From Opitutaceae bacterium (GTDB lineage: Bacteria; Verrucomicrobiota; Verrucomicrobiia; Opitutales; Opitutaceae): 64,000 nt of DNA. The first letter of the stretch is position 1. The number at the start of each line of letters is the position of its first letter. The notes beneath the pieces are model-generated. The model worked only from the letters and a program-made list of their open reading frames with translations, did not search any database and was not told the DNA's origin. This document shows positions 58,022-64,000 of the stretch, in pieces. Location of the stretch: positions 62,001 to 126,000 of the forward strand of contig JAUSID010000072.1 in assembly GCA_030648295.1 (NCBI GenBank), given 5' to 3'. Position numbers and translations under genes: made by a program.

Positions 58022-59940
58022 AAAAATTCATTCCGCATCTTGTCCTGCTCGTCGCGGCCATCACTGTCGCCAGCACGCTGCTGCCGACTCGCCGCAAAAC
58101 GGACTTCGATCTGGCGACATTCGGCCGGCTGCCGGTGCTCGTCAACGGCCGGCTGAAACCCTTCGATACCGTCGCGCGCACATCGCTGCTGGTGCTGCAA
58201 GGGCGGCAGCGCATCGTGACACCGGACGGGCGCACGCTCACGCCGATCGAGTGGCTGCTCGACGTGCTGTATGTTCCGGGCCGGGCCGATATCTACGGGC
58301 ATTTCCTGATCGAGAATCAAGAAGTGATCGACCTCTTCAGCTTGCGTCCTTCGGAAGGGGACGGCGGCAAACGCTTCTCGTACGCGCAACTCGCGAAGGG
58401 GATCGGGGAACTCGATCGACAGGCCAGACTCGCCGACGAGGTCGAGGCGCCGCTCCGGACGCCGTTTCAACGTCAGGTGCTGCGGCTGCGGGATAGGGTG
58501 ATTCTCTATCAGCGTCTTCAGTCCACGTTGAAACCGGCGGGCGAGTCGGCGGATTTCTTCGCCGAACTTCGCAAGCTCGAGAAGACGCTGCCTGCGAGCA
58601 TCGCTGCCGTGCGTGCGCGCCAGCGCGGAGAGCCGCACGACGAGGCCGCGTTCAAGAGCATGATGGAATTGGTGCGGAAGTTCGATGTCATGCAATCGAC
58701 GGCCTATTTGATCACTATTCCGCCGGCGGGAGAGAATAAGGACCTCAATGGATGGAAGACGCCGGGGCAGGCTCTCGTCGATTCGATCGATGCAGGTGTG
58801 GTCGATCGCACCGTGCTTGCTTACGCGGCTCTCGGCTACGCCTGGCATGCGGGAACATCGGCTTCATTCAATGAAGCGGCCGCCGCCTTGCACGAGCGGC
58901 TCGAAGGAGCGTATGCGGCGGCACTCGCCAAGTCGGACGTCGAAGCGCGGTTCAATGCCGCGCAGCCGTTTTATACGAGCATGGTTTTATTCGTGCTCGC
59001 GCTGCTCGCAGCGCTCGCTTCGTGGTTGATCTGGCCGGACGTTCTTCGCCGTAGTGCGCTCGGACTTCTGGCGTTCGCGTTCGCGCTCACCACGGCGGGT
59101 ATACTCACGCGGATGTGGCTCGAAGGCCGGCCTCCAGTCACGAATCTCTACTCGTCGGCGTTGTTCGTTGGCTGGGTGGCCGTGGCACTTTGCCTCGTGA
59201 TTGAGGCCATCTACAAGAACGCGGTGGCCAGCGTGGCGGCGGGCGTCGTCGGTTTCTGCGCCCTCGTGATCGCGCACCACTTGTCGATGGGTGGCGACAC
59301 GATGGAAATGATGCGCGCTGTGCTCGACTCCAATTTCTGGTTGGCGACGCACGTCGTCACGATCGCGATTGGCTACGGCGCTGCGTTCCTCGCCGGATTC
59401 CTCGCGATCATCTATATTGTGCGCGGCACTCTGACGAAATCGCTGGACCGCGGCACAGCCGACGGGCTCGCGCGGATGGTTTACGGTGTCATTTGCTTCG
59501 CGACGTTGTTCAACGTGACGGGAACGGTGCTCGGCGGGATTTGGGCTGATCAATCGTGGGGCCGATTCTGGGGCTGGGATCCGAAGGAGAATGGCGCCCT
59601 TATCATCGTGCTGTGGTATTCGCTAGTCCTGCACGCCCGCTGGGGCGGCATGGTGCGCCAGCGCGGTCTGATGAACCTCGCGATCTTCGGGAACATCGTC
59701 ACGGCGTGGAGCTGGTTCGGCGTGAACATGCTCGGCGTCGGACTGCACAGCTACGGCTTCACGGACTCGGCTGCGTTCTGGCTCGTCGTTTTCGGAGGTA
59801 GCCAGCTCGCGGTGATGATGATCGGCGCGTTGCCGCTCGACAAATGGCGCAGCCGTCATGCGCTCGCGGGCGCGATGGCTTCGATTCAGCCGCCGGTATC
59901 GGAGGAGCAGGTGGCGCCAACCGAACTTGCGTGCCGATGA
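58018..59940 (+). CDS. ccsA: cytochrome c biogenesis protein CcsA
   Basis: 640 residues. An N-terminal helix is followed by a large extracytoplasmic domain (about 25-315; FGRLPVLVNGRLKPFDTVAR) that short CcsA proteins lack, then eight membrane helices. The heme-handling WWD-type motif is WGRFWGWDPKENGALI (about 516-531), with flanking periplasmic His residues (for example VIAHHLSMGGDT and NMLGVGLHSYGF). It exports and ligates heme to apocytochromes. Coupled to ccsB by a 4-nt overlap. The FGRLPV domain recurs in Bacteroidota/Verrucomicrobiota CcsA fusions. Confidence 0.92.
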   Translation: MKKFIPHLVLLVAAITVASTLLPTRRKTDFDLATFGRLPVLVNGRLKPFDTVARTSLLVLQGRQRIVTPDGRTLTPIEWLLDVLYVPGRADIYGHFLIENQEVIDLFSLRPSEGDGGKRFSYAQLAKGIGELDRQARLADEVEAPLRTPFQRQVLRLRDRVILYQRLQSTLKPAGESADFFAELRKLEKTLPASIAAVRARQRGEPHDEAAFKSMMELVRKFDVMQSTAYLITIPPAGENKDLNGWKTPGQALVDSIDAGVVDRTVLAYAALGYAWHAGTSASFNEAAAALHERLEGAYAAALAKSDVEARFNAAQPFYTSMVLFVLALLAALASWLIWPDVLRRSALGLLAFAFALTTAGILTRMWLEGRPPVTNLYSSALFVGWVAVALCLVIEAIYKNAVASVAAGVVGFCALVIAHHLSMGGDTMEMMRAVLDSNFWLATHVVTIAIGYGAAFLAGFLAIIYIVRGTLTKSLDRGTADGLARMVYGVICFATLFNVTGTVLGGIWADQSWGRFWGWDPKENGALIIVLWYSLVLHARWGGMVRQRGLMNLAIFGNIVTAWSWFGVNMLGVGLHSYGFTDSAAFWLVVFGGSQLAVMMIGALPLDKWRSRHALAGAMASIQPPVSEEQVAPTELACR

Positions 59941-59986
59941 ATTTCCGGTCGTGGCAAGCTGGACCCTCCACGCGGAAAATAGCGGG

Positions 59987-60026
59987 GATCCGGCCATCCG
60001 GCGCATAGCAACCGGGTGGCCGGATC
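59987..60026. terminator. stem-loop behind ccsA
   Basis: GATCCGGCCATCCGG (59987-60001) pairs with CCGGGTGGCCGGATC (60012-60026) with one mismatch around a 10-nt loop, 47 nt past ccsA. No T run, so a weak terminator or an mRNA-end structure. Confidence 0.6.
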
Positions 60027-60097
60027 ATGCTTCACGTTGGCCACGATCCAGGCCTACGGCCGACCCGAGCTGAATTTAGTCACCCGAAACCAAAGCC

Positions 60098-60385
60098 ATG
60101 GCCAAAATATTCAATGACATCACGGAAACGATCGGCAACACGCCCCTCGTGCGGCTCAACCGCACGGCTGCGGCACACAACGCACAAGGGGAGGTGTTGC
60201 TTAAGCTGGAGTTCTTCAACCCGCTTTCGAGCGTGAAGGACCGCATCGGGCTTTCGATGATCGAGGACGGATTGAAATCCGGCAGAATCACAAAGAACAC
60301 GGTGCTGATCGAGCCGACGAGTGGGAATACGGGGATTGCGCTAGCATTCGTCGCCGCCGCGAAAGGCATCAGTTCCGAGATGTAG
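60098..60385 (+). pseudogene. cysK: 5' fragment of cysteine synthase
   Basis: 95 residues against about 310 for CysK. It starts normally ([20 protein letters not shown]), keeps the PLP-binding Lys in [18 protein letters not shown] and the phosphate loop [19 protein letters not shown], then ends abruptly with SSEM and a stop. The residues that should follow (the rest of the N domain and the whole C-terminal lobe) are absent downstream. It cannot be active alone; it looks like a deletion or rearrangement remnant. Confidence 0.85.
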
Positions 60386-60614
60386 GGTCCATGAGGGATA
60401 CGTCCGACTTGCTGCGTTTAACCCTGCAACGCCGGTTTGGCCGCGGGCCGGGCCGGCACTCATCGCAATGAAAATTTTCAATCTGCACGCCGGGTCCAGC
60501 GGGTCACTGGTGTCTCGCTGGCCCTGGGAGTTACAGCAAGAGACAGCCCGATCGGGATTCGGCCCGCGCCGGTTGCGTCACGATTGCCGCAGCCGAGCGC
60601 CGCGCCTTGGTGCT

Positions 60615-61031
60615 ATGACTGATCGAAACCGTCTTCTGCTGCGTCTCATTTTCGCGGCCATCGCATTTGGCTTCGTGAACGCGGCGGAGTTGGAGATTAA
60701 GCCGGAACTGCCCAAAACGGGTGTGAACCTCGCACGTTCCACGGGGGGCTGGCTTAACGTCGAGGTGACCGGGAATCATAGTTTCGTGGTCTCGTTTTTC
60801 GACCAGGAGAAAAAACCGATTGCAGCGGATGCGGTTCGGGGCGTGGTCCGCTTCTTCTACACCGCCAGGGAGAACAAGCCGCCCGTTCCGCTCCACCTTT
60901 CGGAGGACAGCAAGAAGCTGGTATCACTCGCCAAGGTCCGACCGCCGCACGTGTTCCGCGTGTTCCTGGTTTTGTTTGGCGCCGGAGACTTGGATATCGG
61001 GGAAACATATAATTTCCGCTACCCTGGATGA
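60615..61031 (+). CDS. secreted hypothetical protein, paralogue of 11103-11594
   Basis: 138 residues. Signal peptide (NRLLLRLIFAAIAFGFVNAA), then one domain aligning with the C-terminal domain of 11103-11594: SFFDQEKKPIAADAVRGVVR, PPHVFRVFLVLFGAGDLDIG and GETYNFRYPG. The Ala/Lys-rich linker of the paralogue is missing. Function unknown. 60386-60614 upstream holds no gene I trust. Confidence 0.7.
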   Translation: MTDRNRLLLRLIFAAIAFGFVNAAELEIKPELPKTGVNLARSTGGWLNVEVTGNHSFVVSFFDQEKKPIAADAVRGVVRFFYTARENKPPVPLHLSEDSKKLVSLAKVRPPHVFRVFLVLFGAGDLDIGETYNFRYPG

Positions 61032-61442
61032 CTCTCCTTGCGAGGGGCGGTCGTGGAAATGGGCGCTGCCGTCGCGTCCGAGCAGCCGTGCCGCGCGTGC
61101 CGACTGGAACGGCAGCAGTCGAGGGGCTGCGGTAACGATGGGGCTCGTACGCCCTCAGGTCGTTATGCGTGGAACTGCGTGTGACGAGCAACTTCGCCTA
61201 TGAGACCGCGCCAGTTCCATGCCGCAGTGGCATTGGGCGACACCGGGACATCGCCTGCCGTCGAAGCAGTTTCGATCGAGAATTCGCCTGCGACACCGGT
61301 GAGAAAAGTCAGCGGCGTGGCTTAGGGCGAAACTTTCTCGCGTAGACAGCCAGCGCCGTGCCCCCCGGACAGATTTGTCGGATTTCATCCGGCGGGTGAG
61401 GGATGCGGCGCATGGCCGGCGTATAAGGCGTGCACTTCAACC
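61032..61442. other. non-coding stretch, nothing recognised
   Basis: No gene, strong terminator or dispersed repeat was recognised. It presumably contains the promoter of the PocR-AraC pair. Confidence 0.5.
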
Positions 61443-62384
61443 ATGTCCCCGGAATCCAGCTCGCCGTTGTGGTCCGCACTCTCGGAGTCCGCGATGTTTC
61501 GCGACTATCAGGCGGCGTTTGAAAAGGCCACGGGGTTGCCGCTGAGCATTCATCCGCCGGGGACGGACCACGAAAGCGGTTCCATGGATCGGCCGGCGGT
61601 CGGAAATACTTTCTGCGCCCTGATGGCGCGCACGAACCGATCTTGCGAAGCCTGCCTTGCGCTGCAACGGAAGCTGGAGGAGGAAGCCAAACTCCAGCCG
61701 AAGACGCTGAAGTGTTTCGCCGGTTTGTGTGAGACGGCTGTGCCCGTACGCATGGGCGAGGGGCTGATCGCGTTCTTGCAGACCGGCCGGATTCTGATCG
61801 AGTCGCCGAACCAACGTCAGTTCTCCAAAACGACCCGCGAGTTGCTGCGGCTGGGCACGGAAATCGATTTGAAGCAGCTCGAGGAAGCGTACTACGCGAC
61901 GCGCGTGCTCGCACCCGATCAGTATGAATCGATGGTCCGGCTGCTCACGATTTTTGCCGGTCACCTCGCGGCGGCCGGCAATCAACTCGCGTTGCAGCGC
62001 AGCGCGCCGGAAGACTCGCCCGTTTCGCGGGCCCGGAAAATCATCGATGAAGGCTATCGCGAAGAACTCTCGCTGGGTGAAGTCGCGGGCCGCGTAAACG
62101 TCAGCGCCGGCTATTTCAGCATGATGTTCAAGAAAGTCACCGGGCTGAACTTTGGTGACTATGTGGCGAGACTACGGGTCGAAAAAGCCAAGAATCTCCT
62201 GCAGAATCCGAAATTTCGGATCAGTGAAGTCGCCTACGAAGTGGGTTTTCAATCGCTTTCTCAGTTCAACCGCACGTTTCGCCGGATTTTGGGCGCTTCT
62301 CCACGGGCGTGGCGCGCTACACTCGGCGTTTCCACCAAGGTGCGGAGAAATCGGATCGAGGTCTTCTGCGAAAATGGTGGGTGA
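61443..62384 (+). CDS. AraC-family regulator with PocR sensory domain (1)
   Basis: 313 residues. An N-terminal PocR domain (about 10-170) has FRDYQAAFEKATGLPLSIHP and a conserved Cys set: NTFCALMARTNRSCEACLAL and LKCFAGLCE. A C-terminal AraC DNA-binding domain (about 195-295) has two helix-turn-helix units (LSLGEVAGRVNVSAGYFSMM and [20 protein letters not shown]). PocR domains sense small hydrophobic or diol-type ligands, and the Cys residues may bind metal. The paralogue follows 11 nt after its stop. Target genes are not evident. Confidence 0.9.
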   Translation: MSPESSSPLWSALSESAMFRDYQAAFEKATGLPLSIHPPGTDHESGSMDRPAVGNTFCALMARTNRSCEACLALQRKLEEEAKLQPKTLKCFAGLCETAVPVRMGEGLIAFLQTGRILIESPNQRQFSKTTRELLRLGTEIDLKQLEEAYYATRVLAPDQYESMVRLLTIFAGHLAAAGNQLALQRSAPEDSPVSRARKIIDEGYREELSLGEVAGRVNVSAGYFSMMFKKVTGLNFGDYVARLRVEKAKNLLQNPKFRISEVAYEVGFQSLSQFNRTFRRILGASPRAWRATLGVSTKVRRNRIEVFCENGG

Positions 62385-62395
62385 TCTAAAATGGC

Positions 62396-63430
62396 ATGAA
62401 CGCTTCGACCACTTCCGCGGCCAAACCGGACATCTCCGATCTCGTGGTCTCCGTCACCAACGAGTGCGGCGAGCGGCTGCGTTATCCGGTGAAGGTGGCG
62501 AATGCTGCGCCAATCACGCAGGGGATGGTAACGCGTTTGCGGCAGTCGGAGATTTTTCGCGACTACCAGCGGGCGTTTCAAACCACGACCGGTCTGCCGC
62601 TGGCGATACGAGCGACGGGATCGTTTCAGCCGCCGTTGTACGGCTCGAAGCAGGCCAATCCGTTTTGCGTGCTCATGGCGACGAGGAACAAGTCCTGTGC
62701 GGCCTGCCTGCAACTCCAGCAGGAGATCGAGGATGGCGCGACCGCGGAGCCGGCGACCATGGAGTGCTTCGCGGGCTTGAGCGACTCGGCCGTACCGATT
62801 CGCGTTGGCGAAAATGTGATTGGCCACTTGCAGACCGGACAAGTGCTGCTGCGCGAGCCGTCGAAGGCGCGATTCCGGCACACGGTCCGGCAGTTGGACG
62901 AGTGGGAAACGGCCATCGACCTGCGCCGCCTCGAGGCTGTCTATTTTCAAACGCGCGTGATCGCGAGGCGCCGCTACGAATCGGTGCTTCGCTTGTTGGA
63001 CATTTTCGCGCTGCAATTGTCGGCCCTGAGCAATCAGCTCGTGGTGAAAGAAGTCGCCGCCGAGTTGCCTGCCGTTGCGACCGCGCGCCGTTTCATCGCA
63101 GAACATCTGGGTGAGAAACTCTCGCTTTCGCGGGTGGCGGAGGCCGCGAACATGAGCGCGGTTTATTTCTGCAAGAGATTTCGCCGCGAGACGGGTTTGA
63201 ACTTTTCCGACTACGTGCGCCGCATGCGCATCGAAGAGGTGAAGCAGCTCCTGCTCAATCCGCACACGCGGGTGAGCGAGGCAGCCTTTGCGGCGGGCTT
63301 CCAATCGCTTTCGCAGTTCAACCGAGACTTCCGTCTCGTCGCCGGCGAAACGCCGTCAACGTTTCGCGAGCGGCTGCACGGCTTGCCGGGATCCGCCGCC
63401 GCCATCCGTGGCGCGCCGCGGGCGGCGTGA
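62396..63430 (+). CDS. AraC-family regulator with PocR sensory domain (2)
   Basis: 344 residues, paralogous to the preceding gene throughout: [80 protein letters not shown] and [20 protein letters not shown]. It has about 40 extra N-terminal residues ([20 protein letters not shown]). Tandem duplication with probable co-transcription; the two could form heterodimers. Confidence 0.9.
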   Translation: MNASTTSAAKPDISDLVVSVTNECGERLRYPVKVANAAPITQGMVTRLRQSEIFRDYQRAFQTTTGLPLAIRATGSFQPPLYGSKQANPFCVLMATRNKSCAACLQLQQEIEDGATAEPATMECFAGLSDSAVPIRVGENVIGHLQTGQVLLREPSKARFRHTVRQLDEWETAIDLRRLEAVYFQTRVIARRRYESVLRLLDIFALQLSALSNQLVVKEVAAELPAVATARRFIAEHLGEKLSLSRVAEAANMSAVYFCKRFRRETGLNFSDYVRRMRIEEVKQLLLNPHTRVSEAAFAAGFQSLSQFNRDFRLVAGETPSTFRERLHGLPGSAAAIRGAPRAA

Positions 63431-63624
63431 AATGCACCTGTTTTTCGATTTAAACCAAGCCAGACCCAAGCGCATTTCATCCGTCAGCATTTCAACTCAC
63501 CATGACTGTTTTCGAACACCCCTCCACATCGGTACCGCTTCGAACCCATCAGCGCGACGATTCCCGCTCACCGATCAACAAGCTGGCTTCCTCACCGCGA
63601 GCCAAGCGTTGGAGCCTTCGTCGA

Positions 63625-64000
63625 TGACACTCAGCCTTTCCGTCGCGATCGACCGGGCGACCGCGACGATTGCCTCGGCACCGGCCGATGTGCCGCCCCC
63701 GTTTGCCGAAATAACAGAGTCCGCTGACACCGAGCCAGTCGCTTATGGCGAACGCAGCAGTCTCCAGCTTTATCTTCAGGGAATCAGCAAAACGCCGCTC
63801 CTCACGATCGACGAAGAAATCGCGCTCGCCCAACGCATCCGCGGCGGCGACTCCGCTGCACGCGATCACATGATTCGGGCCAACCTTCGCCTCGTCGTGA
63901 AAATCGCGAAAGCCTACCAGAATTTCAGCTTGCCGCTCCTCGAACTCATCAGTGCGGGGAACATCGGCTTGATCAGGGCAATCGAACGTTTCGACCCGCG
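63625..64000 (+). CDS. RpoD/SigA-type sigma-70 factor (3' part beyond window)
   Basis: The first 125 codons are seen. Region 1.2 reads [20 protein letters not shown]; region 2 begins [40 protein letters not shown] and [19 protein letters not shown]. The pattern is of a primary or group 2 sigma-70 factor. The ATG at 63625 has a GGAG 9 nt upstream; an in-frame ATG at 63502 would add 41 residues without a Shine-Dalgarno. The N-terminal 45 residues are short and disordered, with no sign of the long region 1.1, so a group 2 sigma factor is possible. 63431-63624 otherwise shows nothing. Confidence 0.88.

Overview
The window is high-GC bacterial DNA that I read as Verrucomicrobiota, most likely Opitutaceae-like. 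This is inferred from gene content: an Opitutaceae-style TonB receptor with an N-terminal EF-hand, secreted hydrolases carrying 'NLSTRA...VGPGL' C-terminal repeats, a ribBA-ribH-nusB-ftsY run, and many palindromic intergenic repeats. No rRNA, tRNA, CRISPR array, prophage or intact transposase was recognised.

Layout. 1-8 kb: partial cupin gene, double ThyX-like protein, endonuclease/phosphatase-fold protein, remnants of a sialidase-like and a response-regulator gene, a NirK-like multicopper protein and rarA. 8-15 kb: large membrane protein, beta-carbonic anhydrase, then ribBA (degenerate RibA half), ribH, nusB and ftsY. 15-23 kb: a mostly leftward run with a DUF4142 protein, a metal-type TonB receptor, a His-rich small protein, a BNR/sialidase-like protein, modB, modA and a CusF-like copper protein. 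23-30 kb: DUF481 protein, membrane TIR protein, lactonase-fold propeller, NmrA-like reductase and a WD40 protein whose gene is invaded by 7-nt tandem arrays. 30-49 kb: a carbohydrate region (GH10, Tat-type Gfo/Idh/MocA oxidoreductase, secreted beta-sandwich protein, 1120-residue TonB receptor, DUF4038-type hydrolase, heparinase II/III-like lyase, alpha/beta esterase) plus a hybrid histidine-kinase-like protein lacking its phospho-acceptor His. 48-50 kb: two nucleotidyltransferase modules, one with a decayed HepT partner. 50-56 kb: metal homeostasis (COG0523 GTPase with a His tract, metal-type lipoprotein, TorF-like protein, and a CnrY-CnrX-ECF sigma trio). 56-60 kb: system II cytochrome c maturation (ccsB/ccsA) behind a lipoprotein. 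60-64 kb: truncated cysK, a small secreted protein, two tandem PocR-AraC regulators and the start of a primary-type sigma factor.

The least explained feature is the intergenic DNA. It holds (i) dispersed short palindromes whose arms co-vary and (ii) tandem arrays of degenerate 7- or 8-nt words. Several arrays begin exactly at a stop codon and carry a stop triplet in every unit, so stops fall in all three frames. Two arrays lie inside the WD40 gene and are translated as heptapeptide-periodic linkers. The CnrYXH-like trio is the clearest functional system: its CnrX-like sensor keeps all five metal ligands at the spacing I recall for Cupriavidus CnrX.

Starts were chosen by domain fit, signal peptides and neighbour spacing. 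All homology statements come from reading the translations, not from searches.
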